Both the position numbers and the translations under genes were made by a program. Below the pieces are notes generated by a model. It saw only the letters and a list, made by a program, of their open reading frames with translations, made no database searches and was not told the DNA's origin. DNA of 64,000 bases from Mucidula mucida (Eukaryota > Basidiomycota > Agaricomycetes > Agaricales > Physalacriaceae). Shown in pieces: positions 40,907 through 52,040 of this stretch (positions are counted from its first letter, which is position 1; each line of letters begins with the position of its first letter). Location of the stretch: positions 62,001-126,000 of the forward strand of contig JADNYV010000057.1 of assembly GCA_015501055.1 (NCBI GenBank), in the 5' to 3' direction.

Positions 40907-41881
40907 ATGTCGGAAGACCTGCACCGTAAAGATGCTACCGTGCCAGCGCCTTGGACTTTGAAAGCACAATTCTGGGCCATCTTTGTATTGTCATCTCATC
41001 CTACAAAGTCTGCGTTTCCATTTGGATGGGCCACGTCCGGTGAGGCCGATGCTCTTGCGGAGGGCGGGGAGTTCATCGGTGGTATGGGCTTTGTTATGGT
41101 GAGATTAGCCAAATGTCAAAGTTGTTTGGACTTACCTCACCTTCTCAGGCTATAGCGTATCAGGATTCTCCAATAGGTATGCTTGAATATCTCTCTCTCT
41201 AACATCGTCAGGCATTGACCATTCGTCGTAGGTGCTTGTAAGCCATCATTCTCCCCTGGTCTTAATTTGAAGAGCTGAGTTCAACATGAGATAACGAGCT
41301 GATGTACATCCCGGGACAGTGGAAATATCCAGATGGCTCCAAAGGCTTCAGAGTAACGCGAATATACGTATCCTCCCAGGCCTCTGTCCTAAATGGGCGT
41401 CGCAATTGGGGTATTCCGAGTGGGTGCTCATCTTATAGAATACCACTCGCAGACTAACAGATTTCTAGAGCACTTGGCAGAGTTCGATTACGTGCACAGT
41501 ACATCCAATAGCGAACTCAAGTTGAGTGTACGACTTCCTGGCTCAACAGAACCCTTCTTCGACGCCACTATCTCACGAATACCGGTCGTGTCATCTGTCA
41601 AGTTACCTGTCAATTCCAAAGTTTTCGGCAACTGGATGACACTCATCCAGCCACCACTCCCTCAAGGCGAGAAACCAGATGAAGTTGCTTCACAGCATTG
41701 GAGTAAGGTGACACCACCATTCCGATGTTATGCCTACGTTGGTAAAGGATCAGGAAAGTTGGACGGTGGCAGGATGGCAGATGGCACCAATTTCCCAGCC
41801 GTAGCTCCTTGGAGTTTGGTCACTGTGTTGGAAAACGTAGATGTGGCGTTTGGTGAGGCGAATTATAGCACGGAAACGTAG
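40907..41881 (+). CDS. Acetoacetate decarboxylase-like fold protein
   Basis: The protein belongs to the acetoacetate decarboxylase-like superfamily (ADC-fold), common in fungi and usually of unknown substrate. MSEDLHRKDATVPAPWTLK opens it, then GGMGFVM-AIAYQDSPIG, then AYNELMYIPGQW, the hallmark RVTRIYVSSQASVLNGRRNW followed by GIP-KHLAEFDYVHS (joined across an intron at about 41421-41471), and a C-terminal beta-rich part ending at 41881. NGRRNWGIPKHLA is the standard signature. The catalytic Schiff-base Lys of bacterial ADC is not obviously present. Four introns are used, two of them (41177-41231 and 41238-41291) flanking a 6 nt exon. The protein is full length for this family. Confidence 0.85.
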
Positions 41882-42032
41882 ACTCTTCCAAGTACTATAA
41901 TCTGTATAGTTGTAGACGGCGGATAATTATGTTTGCAGCGACCATATTGTCGGAGAATTCAATTGCTGGATCGCGCCTTGCCCAAAATGGTAATCGCTCA
42001 GCTTGTCTCCTGCTTCCACTACATATACAGCT

Positions 42033-43673
42033 ATGGCTGGCGGGGACATTCCCCAAATTCGCGTCGTTGTCCGTCTTCCCTTCAACCGGCCTGATAATCC
42101 ACCCGAGGACCCGCCTTCCGTGAGTACGTGACCTGGGCTTGGACGTTCTTCACGGATTTGATTCTTACTTAGATAGAATGGACGCCTAAAAAGGCGGATA
42201 TTCTATGGAAAGCCATAGAGGAGTCACGGGCAAAAGAGAATGTCAAGACAGACTGTGCGTCCATGAACCTTTGGTAATCGCGGAGAGACTGACTGGTCCT
42301 TTAGGGAAATCACTGGCCGAGCGTCTGGACGTTCCCCTCCCGTATCTGCTTTACCGAGTCCACGCTAGATTCCAGGAAGAACTAAGAGGACTCAGCAACA
42401 TTCCTGGTATCGTCACCCCGTCCACATCGCCTACTGCTGGCAAAGAGGAATTCCCGTTCAACTCTGAAGCACCACAGACAGTCGCAGGACGCGCTGTCAG
42501 CAGAATGGCCAGCAGTACTCGCATGTCCGGCTCTGGAGGACGTAATTCGACACCCCTCGGAATTCGTGCGCGTCTTAGCTCCCTCGGTGCCAATTCGCCC
42601 CGTCCGAAGCGAGCATCCTCCTCCTCTACACTCACGCTACAAGGACCTGGGCTTCGTTCTGCACCACTGAGGCCCCCAACTCCATCGTCATCCGAGGGCG
42701 GCACAGATTCGGAAGAGGACGAAATGAACAAGGAAGAGGAAGCACAGCGCCGGAACGAAGAACAAATGAATTGGGACAAGCAATTGAAGGATTTACAGAG
42801 GCGCATGACCACTGACGCTCTAGGTCTCGTCAGTACCGGCAGGAAAGGTAAAGGCATTGACCGGGGGCGAGTGGGTACGATTTCACCACTGTCCATTGGC
42901 GTGGGCACATATTCCAGCCGAAGCGGAAGTCAGAGCTTGTCGAGCACGAGTTCACCTCAAGGCTCAATACCCGACATACCTTCACCTCCGCCTGAGGGTC
43001 AGCCACACTCTCCAATCAGCCGCCACATGTCACCAACACACTCCGTGAGCCCGCCAGCAGTGTCACCGAGGAGTGCACTCAGCCAGTCACATCGGCGGTA
43101 CACGCATCTGGATGGCTGGAGTGCGAGCGAGCATAGCAGTGGTCATGGTTCAAGAGCGTCAAGTTCTGGATTCAGTGATCTTGCAAGTGGTATGTCTTTG
43201 CCGAGAAGTCACAGCTGCCTTCTCATTGGCTATAGATGCAAGTGTATCAGCTTCCGATTTAGCGAGCGCACTCGAGTCGAATCTTCGTGGGACGACGCGT
43301 TTGTAAGTTTTTTGTCGTGTTTTGGTTTTGGAGGTCATTATTTTACAGTTCTGCTTTTGCTCGCAGTCGTCTTCATCGGTAGTCATTAAGCAGTTTATAA
43401 GCAACGTGTACATTAAGTGTATATCTATGTCAAGTAGACGCGTCCCGAGCGAGTCGAGAGAACCTGTGAGCGGAAGCACTCAAGGTCAGTTTTCCTTTCT
43501 GCGTCGGTGTCAATTTATGTCAGTCTGTCGTTTGCTCAAGTCCCTAGCTTTTACACCTCTTGCCTGTAGTCCTGTACGAGTATGGTTTATCATACTCGAA
43601 CAAGCAGTCATTTTCATCAAGGGTTTGCAGCGTTCATGTACGAATGTGGTCAGAGACGATCTCCTTGTATTGA
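42033..43673 (+). CDS. ATG29: Atg29, autophagy initiation scaffold component
   Basis: Atg29 pairs with Atg31 and Atg17 in the scaffold that starts autophagosome formation. The Atg29 N-terminal domain is clear: MAGGDIPQIRVVVRLPFNRP, then DPPSVEWTPKKADILWKAIE, and, across an intron (about 42240-42286), DWRSLAERLDVPLPYLLYRV. The rest is long, Ser/Pro/Arg-rich and probably disordered, with an acidic patch (GTDSEEDEMNKEEE) and a short coiled coil after it, as expected for Atg29, whose C-terminus is phospho-regulated. Introns occur at about 42120-42177, 43189-43237, 43303-43365, 43389-43432 and 43484-43570. The last exon ends LYEYGLSYSNKQ... with the stop at 43671-43673. It is longer than yeast Atg29. 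DDI1 follows 160 bp downstream on the same strand. Confidence 0.85.
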
Positions 43674-43833
43674 TAACCAAACGCGTGTCGAGCTGACGCG
43701 TCTCGGTGATGTGATTCAGTATATACGTGTGTTCTGATTTATTGCGACATAATTTCAAGTTACCCCGGGCGAGTTGTGAAATACAAACTCTAACTGGAAC
43801 CACCACCATCCCGATCCGTATAATTCACAGAAC

Positions 43834-45387
43834 ATGCAGCTCACCTTTGTGAACGACATGGGCCAGTCGTTCGTCGTCGAGATCGACCCGAACATGGAGC
43901 TCGAAAATGTCACCGCGCTGCTCGAGGTCGATGTAGGTGCTCCGTGCATGCAACCTCTTTCACCCAACAATTCATTACCGCGCTCTCTCTAGTCTGGTAT
44001 ACCGCAATCGGAACAGATACTGGTCTACGAGGGGCGCCAGTTAACGGACGCAAAAGCGACGATGCTGCAGCTGGGCGTCGCGGACAACGCTATGCTGTTG
44101 GTGAGCAGACGGCAGACGCGACAGCAGCAGCAGCGACAGCCTCAGATGGGCGGCGGGTGCGTTTCTATCGCTTGAGTTGGATCTATATCTGATTTCATTC
44201 ATCGCAGGCCCGACGAGGAGACGATGCGTTTGCGCATCCTCGGTGATCCCAACCTCATGCAACAACTACGAGACGTGCGTTGACAGCTGCCCTTTTCTTT
44301 ACGGCATTTAGCTTCTTTATCAGACACAACCCGAACTCGCTGCTGCGATACACGATCCAGCGCGTTTCCGCCAATTCATGATGCAGACCAACGAACGGCG
44401 GTATGAGGCCGACCTCGAGCGACAGCGGGAGATAGCGAAGCTTAACGACGATCCATTCGATGTAGAGGCTCAGCGCAAGATCGAGGACCTCATCCGGCGC
44501 GAGGCCGTCGAGGAGAACATGGCCCACGCGCTGGAATACTCCCCCGAAAGCTTCGGGCGGGTGACGATGCTTTAGTAAGTGCGTTTCATCCTCACCGCAT
44601 CCCAGCCTCATTCCGTGCAGCATACCAGTAGAAGTGAATGGGTATAAAGTAAAAGCATTCGTTGACAGCGGCGCTCAGATGACGATAAGTGCGCCACTCT
44701 ATCGTTTTTCTTTGTGGAGTCCATTTCTGAACACGCTTCTAGTGAGTCCCGGCTGTGCGGAAAAGTGCAAGTAAGGCTCCCACTACGTGGAAATACGCTT
44801 TGCTGAGATATGGATTCTTAGTATAATGCGTCTAGTTGACAACCGATTCGCCGGCATAGCTCGCGGCGCTGGCGAGGCCAAGATTCTCGGCAAGGTGCAC
44901 AGCGCGCAGCTCAAACTCGCAGACCTCTACCTTCCGTGCTCCTTTTCCGTCATGGAGGTGAGCACATCTTATACCCCCCTTTTCTCCGCAGGTCTGACAT
45001 ATGGCACAGTCACGCGATGTCGACCTGCTCTTTGGTTTGGACATGCTCAAAGCGCACCAGGCGTGTATTGATTTAGAGAAGAATGTTCTACGGATACAAG
45101 GGCGCGAGGTCCGGTTCCTCTCTGAGCACGAGCTCCCGGTGAATGCCCGCCAAGAGGCGGCAGAAGCGGATACGCGCTCTCATGCCTCGACTAGTAACCC
45201 CCCTGCGCAGCCCCCAGCTGCACAATCCTCTTCTGCTGCGCCGTCGTCTACACAGTCGTCGAGGCATCCCGAACATCACATAAAAACACTCATGGACCTT
45301 GGTGCCGACCGCCAAACGGCTATTAGTACATTGGATGCAGCTGCGGGAAATATCGACGTTGCAGCATCTCTCTTGTTCTCGATGTAA
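43834..45387 (+). CDS. DDI1: Ddi1, ubiquitin shuttle with retroviral-type aspartic protease domain
   Basis: Ddi1 carries ubiquitinated proteins to the proteasome and cleaves certain substrates. Domains in order: N-terminal ubiquitin-like ([32 protein letters not shown]), a helical middle ([37 protein letters not shown]), the retroviral-like protease domain with the catalytic DSG in [18 protein letters not shown], the flap region [20 protein letters not shown] and [17 protein letters not shown], and a C-terminal UBA ([29 protein letters not shown]). All three domains and the catalytic Asp are present. About seven introns of 45-60 nt are used. The linker before the UBA is Ala/Pro/Ser-rich. Full length for fungi; stop at 45385-45387. 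Confidence 0.95.
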
Positions 45388-45490
45388 AAACAATATAGTT
45401 AATGGTATGTATACAGATGGAATGAAAGTACGGGTACAATGTACAATAGTAGAAATACAACAATATGATAAAAATACACACTCCGCGAAC

Positions 45491-46781
45491 CTAAATAAGT
45501 GTTACTCTAGTACGAACGAGTCCGCCACGGAAGTTGTGCATTCCTGCTGAACGATGGTGTGACCAATCGCCTTGCATGCGAGAGAACGCGTCCTGTATGT
45601 GCTCTGGTTGGATCGCCGTGCGCGCTTGGGGAGGCGGAAGGAAGAGGGAGTTTACAGGAAGCGTATACTCGTCGCGTTCTGGCGATTCCTCGCGGCGGCG
45701 TTTCTCAGCCGAGGCGCCCAGAGCGATGACCTTGCGCTTGCCCATGACTGGCGAGGTGTATTCATCCAAGAGGTATGCCTCTTCCAGGGACTTTTTGACG
45801 GCCAGTCCGGCGAGGGTGAGGGAGCGCACCATTTCAAAGGCGAGGAAGCCGACGATATCAACAGTGTCGTCGTTGGCTTTCAAATCGAGATGGGCAGGGA
45901 GGTTGAGAAATTCACGAAATCGCTTGGCTTGGAATATAAGTTGAGTGACAGTGAAGGGAAGGTGAATTACTAGGGCATACCTTTGCGGTAAGTGAAGGAA
46001 GCTTGTCGACAGTCAGAATAGTGTTGATACTCTTCTCGTGTCATTTGACGCGTAGCATCATCGGCTTCCTATAGCATGGTTAACGGAGAAAAGAAATAGG
46101 TAAACGACAATACCTTCAAGCGCTGAATGGATGCTTCGTGGGCTTCAATATCATCCTCATCCTCTTCACCGTCAGAGTCATGCCCGCTGCGTTTGAGCAC
46201 TTCAGAGTACATCGTCGTGATTTCCCAAGGAAGTTTGATTCGTATTCTGTGCGCCTTTGCCGTTAATTTATCTGCAATGCATGTCAGCATTTCCACAACA
46301 ACAACAACACTAGCGCTCTCGTATACCGTCTGCGCCGTCTTCTAGTGTTTCCACTTCGACACCTCCGCCACCATCTCCTCCAGAGTCTTTAGCGTGTTTA
46401 CGGACGTCTTTCCAGGACAGATATGTTCGTAGTCGATTGACTTTGGCGCGGTCGTGGCGGATGAGAAATATGAGATCCTCTGCAGTCAGGTAACGTGCTC
46501 CTCTCCGCACCGCTAAGGCTCTGGCTTGTACAATCTATTCAATAATGCATCAGTAGAAAGCCTCTGGGAATATTCGTTGTGACACACTAGTTCTATGAGC
46601 TGGCCGCGTACAATGTCCTCGACAAGATTGACAGTGTCCATGTTGGGCTCTTGGACCTCTCCAAAAACGAACATCTACAATCTGTCAATAATAAGACGAC
46701 GATCAGGAGAGTAGGATAGCAGACCATTTGCGAGATTTCCTGGGTGTACTTGTACTCCCTCGTAATGACCGACGCCGACAT
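45491..46781 (-). CDS. SPT3: Spt3, SAGA complex histone-fold subunit
   Basis: Spt3 contacts TBP within the SAGA coactivator complex. It starts at 46781 with MSASVITREYKYTQEISQM, then MFVFGEVQEPNMDTVNLVED (first histone fold) and VRRGARYLTAEDLIFLIRHD followed by RAKVNRLRTYLSWKDVRKHA. The second histone fold is near the C-terminus: KANDDTVDIVGFLAFEMVRS, LTLAGLAVKKSLEEAYLLDE. A Ser/Arg-rich stretch and the end GGLVRTRVTLI follow, with the stop at 45491-45493. Introns lie near 46678-46720, 46535-46560, 46276-46330, 46071-46112 and 45880-46030. The two-histone-fold arrangement in one chain is diagnostic. It shares a 50 bp intergenic space with SPC19. Confidence 0.92.
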
Positions 46782-46831
46782 GGTGGTGGCTGTGGTGAGA
46801 GTCCGACACCTGACCTCCAACGATCATCATC

Positions 46832-47570
46832 ATGTCGCGTCTCTCTCGAGCCAACCTCAAAGCGCGGGACTCGGTGTTCAACAGCGGCCGCGAAGTATAT
46901 CTCGACGACTACAAAGCCATCTGCCCGCCCAATCTCATCGAATGTGTCACGGCCATGGAAGACTGCTGCGAAGAGGTGCCCAATTCTTCACCCATTTCTC
47001 TTCCGATCCAAAGACTCACCATCTGCAGGCCCGTGAAGCGGAGCTGCTCCTGCGGAATGGAACGTACGACTACCCGCGTATGAGCAAAGTGCTACGAAAT
47101 GAAAGGGTACTATCACGCGTTTATATACATATACGGCCACTCAGTCATCACTAGGTTTTTCTTATCGTCAACGACGGACTGGTAAAGAGCTACAAAGCAG
47201 ACCTCATCGACGAAGTGGAGCCTGCTATCAACGACCTAATCGAGCGCGCAGAACGCGGGCTGAAGCAGCTTCAGCGGAAGGAAGCCCAGTTGCAAAACAA
47301 GGTGCGCTTCATGCATATTTATTGATTTCTGATAACTGTCTTACTCTGTAGGCGGAAGCATTGAAATCGCTACCTGCGAAACCTGCAACGGGGACTATGG
47401 CGCAGCACAAGTTGGACCAGCGACGACTGCATACGTTGACGAAGCAACGCGCGCGCCTGCAAGATGAGTATGCCGCGTTGGAGGCAGAGGTTCAGGCTCT
47501 TGTATGTGTTTCCTCAGACTGAACGTCTCTCGAGTTCATCTTCTTTTAGGAAACGAAAGCCATTCGCTAG
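46832..47570 (+). CDS. SPC19: Spc19, DASH/Dam1 kinetochore complex subunit
   Basis: The DASH complex forms rings that couple fungal kinetochores to spindle microtubules. MSRLSRANLKARDSVFNSGR leads into CPPNLIECVTAMEDCCEEAR, then GTYDYPRMSKVLRNERVF, LIVNDGLVKSYKADLIDEVE, PAINDLIERAERGLKQLQRK. A C-terminal coiled coil (LDQRRLHTLTKQRARLQDEY) ends in ETKAIR at 47568-47570. The pattern of an early helix pair, the P-R-x-x-x-V-L motif and the E-x-L-x-K-L-x-R-(K/R)-E-x-x-L helix fits Spc19. Introns at about 46975-47029, 47107-47154, 47301-47352 and 47504-47549 hold the frame. Confidence 0.82.
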
Positions 47571-48198
47571 TGATACGTCCAGCTCAAGACGATGATAGAC
47601 CAAGTCGGCCGCCAGAGGCGCTGCAGAGACTGTAAAGGAGCTTAAAAGTGCATCAGCTGAGGTCGATGACACCTCTTCAGAAGTAGATGTTACGGACATC
47701 CAACTTCCACGATGGCTACTTTTCCCATGTTCGTCGCTTTCCATTTCCCATACTACGAGATGACTGCAATGCCCGAACCCGTGTGTAAACTTCTATGCTG
47801 TGGGTCTTATGTTTGGACTTTTATCAGTCTGATGACTTTGGGTCTTTGCGTTTATAGATATTATGTTACCCACTTGAATCTCTGTACCGTCGTCGCTCCC
47901 CAAATCGCAAGATAGTTTTATCCCTCATTTAAACGGCAAATACGCTCGAGTCGCTTCTCTACAAGTTTTGTCGAGTGATGAATGACATTGAAACATCTAA
48001 ATCTTCAGACTGTCCTCTCGGCCATCGGTGATCGTGCTTCACCATCCTACACGGGCTTCATAAGCCTTACCCCCGAGCATAATAAATCAGACTGAGCTAC
48101 GCCACAGCCTATTTTTCGAGCGGTCAAACACGCCGGGTATATAAGCTACGCCGTCTTGCTCCAACCAGCTCAGCAACCCGCATTTCACAACTCATAAA
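47571..48198. other. Intergenic region without recognisable gene
   Basis: An open frame at 47712-47915 encodes a hydrophobic 67-residue peptide, but it has no family match and no codon or splice support. Just before the tautomerase, GGGTATATAAGC at about 48135-48146 resembles a TATA box, 55 bp or so upstream of the start. Confidence 0.4.
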
Positions 48199-48749
48199 AT
48201 GCCCCTCCACCGATTCTACATCCCGCCCAACCTGTATACCGCGGAGGACAAGGCCAAACTTGCCGACGCCATCACGAACATCTATACCGGCATTCCTCGG
48301 TTTTACGTCGTTGTGTTGTTCATCGAGGTGGACCAGGGGAATTATTTTGTGGGTGGAAACTCGAGCAAGGGTTTCGTGCGTGTTGTGGTGCACCATCTGG
48401 CGAGGCAGTTTGACAAGTAGGGTCTCAATCATGAGGATAGTCTCATACTGATTCGCCCTTGTCCTTTTAGTGAAGAGAGGAAGGTGACGTTTATGGATAC
48501 GTACGAAGAAGTTATCAAGCCGTTTACTAAAGACCGCGGGGTGGACTGGGAGGTTGCGATTTCGGATGAAGATGTGAGTGTTCTCTTTCTCTGAGAACCT
48601 GTGGATGTGCTGAGCGGCGTGTGTTTGTGTAGCCCAAGCTCTGGAGAGAGAACGGTCTCATTCCGCCTCATGCTGTTCGTGACAAGGAGGCTGAGGATTT
48701 GTGGAAGAGGGAGAATAGGCCCATTCCGTATTATCAGACGAAACTCTGA
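48199..48749 (+). CDS. Tautomerase superfamily protein, cis-CaaD-like
   Basis: Small proteins of this type use an N-terminal proline as catalytic base. MPLHRFYIPPNLYTAEDKAK exposes Pro-2 after methionine removal. LADAITNIYTGIPRFYVVVL and FIEVDQGNYFVGGNSSKGFV follow, then VVVHHLARQFD-NEERKVTF across an intron (48418-48470), and VDWEVAISDEDPKLWRENGL across a second intron (48574-48631). At about 145 residues this is a double-length, fused tautomerase unit, as in bacterial cis-3-chloroacrylic acid dehalogenase. Fungal members have uncertain substrates. The C-terminus YQTKL resembles, but does not match well, a peroxisomal PTS1 signal. A TATA-like element lies about 55 bp upstream. Confidence 0.85.
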
Positions 48750-49559
48750 ATGCGTTGGTGTATGCTCGGTCAATATGACAGTTCAATTTTAGCAGACCTT
48801 CGGGGCGTGCAAGTGTGCCACAATCGTTGAGCCTCAGCGTGGCGCTTTTGAGGGGCGTCTCATCGCCACATCGTTATATCTCGACCCACATTCCATAGAC
48901 CCCGACATAGCACTTCCAAGTTTCCTACCTTGGCCCTTGAGCCTGACTCCCCCTTATAACACACGACGAAATTTTGTCTAGACAAATCCGGTCATCGGCG
49001 TCTCGCATGCTGGGCTTTATCAATCTGCGACGTACAACAAACACCTGTGTTCGAAAAGGTTGGTTGGCCAGTGAGTTATAAAAGAGTCTGAATACACCCG
49101 CGTTTATTTCAGCTCAGAGCTTTTATATAGACCGCGATGCCTCACCACCAATGCTATGAACCCTTCACAACCGGTTAGCCTCGTTACAACTTGACTTTAC
49201 TCATGGCGGTATTGAGTCTACGCCACATTTTTCTGATCGCTTTCTGTTGGATGGTGACCGCGCTTCGATTTACTTGGTAATGTTCGTCTTGAAGTATTGC
49301 ACTGGTCGGAGAGAGGCTAACGAGTCTCAGGTATGTAGTATCGAGTTGTACATATCCGGTTAGATACTTCGACGAGTCTCTCTCCGAAACAGTCGTCCGA
49401 GCATAGAAAGTTCAAAGTGCAATACGAGAGATGGATTCAAGATTCATAAAAATGACATGAAGTCAGGTAAAGGAGTGTCAGAGGATGAAGACTGTTCGAC
49501 CAGCGAGTATTAAAACGAGCGTAATAGATTGTAGATCAAGCGGCCTCCAAGTTAAGAAT
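48750..49559. other. Intergenic region
   Basis: No gene recognised. Between 49290 and 49450 the motif GAGAGAGGCTAACGAGTCTC and a loosely inverted CGACGAGTCTCTCTCCG suggest a degenerate short inverted repeat, too weak to classify. Confidence 0.35.
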
Positions 49560-50150
49560 GGCCCAAACTGATAAGAAGAAGGCGCAGAAGCATGATAAGG
49601 ATCAGTTTCCGACCAGACTGGGTGTCCAAGGGGAGAAGGGTGTTGTCCGGCCCCGCCAGAGTTCGAGCGAACCGTTTTGTATTTCCTCATCTCCTCCTGC
49701 TTTTCGTCCGTAGTAGACATGGTCTGCCACATATGCCGGGGCCCCCGCGCGCACACAATTCTGGGCGGAACAATATAAAGCCAGCGTCAGTGAGGGTTTC
49801 TCTGGCGCATGGCTTGAACGGTTGTAACAGAGTATCGCCCAAGTACTATTTTGAGAGGAGAACGCACTGTTTTTTCAACTGCGAGTGGGCTTTGGTGAGG
49901 TGTCTCTTCAAGTCGGCTTCCCTTTCATAGTTCGAGTTACATTCGGAACACTTGTAAGGACGTCCATTCATGCTGCGAGTGTCGTTGTATTTAGATCTCT
50001 CAAGAGAGGTGATAATGGAGTTGAACGTACTATGCGTTTATGTGATCTCGAACGATAGATTTGGCATTGTTGTGTACAGCGGCAACTCGCGGGAACGTGC
50101 AGCCTGTTACTTTGAAGGGGCATCCGTAGAAGAGAACGCTAGAGTAGTAG
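49560..50150 (-). pseudogene. Decayed C2H2 plus HMG-box gene
   Basis: Minus-strand blocks read CPFKVTGCTFPRVAAVHNNA (finger-like, about 50080-50140), the intact C2H2 finger YKCSECNSNYEREADLKRHL plus TKAH (about 49885-49955), then AGFILFRPEL (49756-49785) and, after a frame change, MWQTMSTTDEKQEEMRKYK (about 49675-49725), and finally WSETDPYHASAPSSYQ (about 49575-49625). The last three align with the start, third helix and tail of the HMG-box gene at 51.2-52.0 kb (AFLVFRSEL, LWRELPETQKQVYKDKA, WPTTDPYYASAPSTYQ). About 25 residues of the HMG box are missing between them and the frame shifts, so the box cannot fold as it stands. It is the divergent relative of that gene. Its 5' end cannot be defined; 50150-51180 may hold eroded N-terminal sequence. 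Confidence 0.6.
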
Positions 50151-51128
50151 GTACTGGTTAGTACATGTAGGGAAGCTCTGCGTGCGAGACCTAGACCTAC
50201 GTTGTTTGGGATCGGTCAAGATGCGCGACGGGTTCAGGCTAGTAAGTTCTGTGAGCTGTCGAAGATGTTCAACATGCGAAAGGAACACGTACAGCGGTGT
50301 AGGACATGGTTTAACTGGGTAATGGGGAGAAACAACTACAGAATCTCTCTGACGCTTTTTAGTCACGCATTGTTCTCATCCAAGTGTGGATGAACATTGT
50401 TCTCTTTGTCCCGGTGGACGGGATGGTCATATTATTCAGGACAGTAATTAGCACAGCGTCGAATCCACACAGAATATTTCCTTTCTGAGGATGTGAAGAG
50501 CCAGAGTGATTGCGAAAAGAGCTAACAGTGGTCCAAAACCAGTCCATTTTCGAGGTTTTGATCTAGATCCAAAGCAAAGATCGTTTTATCGAGGATTGTT
50601 TCAAGTCATCGACATAAGCAAAGTCAAAGCCAAGCGGTTCGGAGTTCAAGCAATTTCGAGGAGGATGAAGCAGAGAAGAGGCCATGATTGGAAGCAATTC
50701 AGGTAGAAGAACGAGGTTGTTGTCACGGTCTAGCTTCCTAGGAAATGCAGTTCAGTCATGGCGAGATGTAACAATAGAAGCAAACAATGGCACCGCTTCT
50801 CAAACAAACTCGAACAACTACGAACATTCAACATTTTCGTGGTCCATTTTGTCTGGCTCTTTGCTTTGTGTATCTCCCGATCGTCATTTGCAGGATGTGC
50901 ACTCGATGTGGACCACGTTTGCCATGCTATTGCCTGGCCAGCCGTCACAGATGCTACAACGCTAGAACTTGCCCTCGTCTGAAGGGATCTCAATCCACTT
51001 GCGCCACTAAAGAATATCTATGTACTCAGAGCTATTCGTCACTCAGAGAGTCCTTTGACCACCAGCCCCTGAGTGATCAAAGGACAGTAACCGTTTTTAG
51101 CAGCCATAGGACGACAATGCACTTCTGG

Positions 51129-51140
51129 TATATAAAAAGG
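51129..51140 (+). promoter_or_regulatory. TATA box of the C2H2-HMG gene
   Basis: TATATAAAAAGG lies about 45-50 bp upstream of the start codon at 51181, with pyrimidine-rich sequence (CTCTCATCCCCC) between, a usual fungal promoter layout. Confidence 0.6.
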
Positions 51141-51180
51141 GAACGAGATAGTGCGCCTACTCTCATCCCCCAGTTCAACC

Positions 51181-52040
51181 ATGTCGCTCTCCAAATCCCG
51201 CGTACGTTTTTTATCTAATTCCAGCAGTTCTTAGAAGACTCATGAAAGCCTCAGGAAGAACCTATCGCCCATAACGATGACCACCAAGAGTAAATTTCCG
51301 CTTGCAAGCTTTCTTACCATGTCCTAATTTTCTCCTCAGTACGCTCTCAGATCCATATGAGCAGAGTGTTCCCTTGGTCTCAAAGCACCCCGGCGGTGAT
51401 AACCAAGGAAGCGTCCAGGATCATAGCAACAGGCAGTACGGCGTCAAGTTACGTCTATCAAAACCCGTTTGACTTCCTCCCTAGCACCAGAGAAAAACCG
51501 TACCAGTGTCCTAAACCTGGCTGCGATAAATCATACAGCTGGCCTCGGAGCCTGCAAAGGCACATCGACACTCACCACGCTGCGTCGCCCCCCGCACAAC
51601 CTAATAGCGCGTTCCTCGTGTTCCGCTCTGAACTCTCCCGCCGTCTCCAAGCTCTTGGTGAGGATTTTGGGCAACACACCATCTCAAAGACTGCCGGGAA
51701 ACTGTGGAGGGAACTCCCTGAAACGCAGAAGCAGGTGTACAAGGACAAGGCGCGGGACTTGAAAGCGAAGCATAAGGAGATGTACCCGGATTATCAGCGC
51801 GCGCCGAGGAAGAAGAGGATAAAGCTCACGGAAGAGGAGAAAGTGGCGGCTCGTGAGTATATGATTGCGAATGCGCCTAATCCTTCTATACTTTGGGAAG
51901 CTAGCCAACAAGAGAGCAGGCTTGAGCACTACGTCCAGGATCCGGGCATGTTACCTCCTTCCTTTAGCCATGCCTCTTGGCCGACGACGGACCCTTACTA
52001 CGCGTCTGCGCCTTCTACTTATCAAAAAGCACCATTCTAG
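51181..52040 (+). CDS. C2H2 zinc finger fused to an HMG box, putative transcription factor
   Basis: The start at 51181 gives MSLSKSR-EEPIAHNDDHQD over two small exons, then LSDPYEQSVPLVSKHPGG. A short intron (about 51449-51485) leads to one C2H2 finger, KPYQCPKPGCDKSYSWPRSL and QRHIDTHH. Directly after it is an HMG box: PNSAFLVFRSELSRRLQALG, HTISKTAGKLWRELPETQKQ, VYKDKARDLKAKHKEMYPDY, followed by the basic tail RAPRKKR, closest in style to fungal mating-type or sexual-development HMG boxes. The protein ends YASAPSTYQKAPF at 52040. Both domains bind DNA, and both look intact. Single C2H2 plus HMG in one short protein is a combination that I do not know as a named family. A TATA box lies 45-50 bp upstream. 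Confidence 0.8.

Noticed and set aside
43504..43696. Reading the ATG29 C-terminus straight through to a stop at 43696
   Set aside because: The stretch 43484-43570 has a good donor, a branch-like site and a TGTAG acceptor; splicing it gives a hydrophilic tail that fits better.
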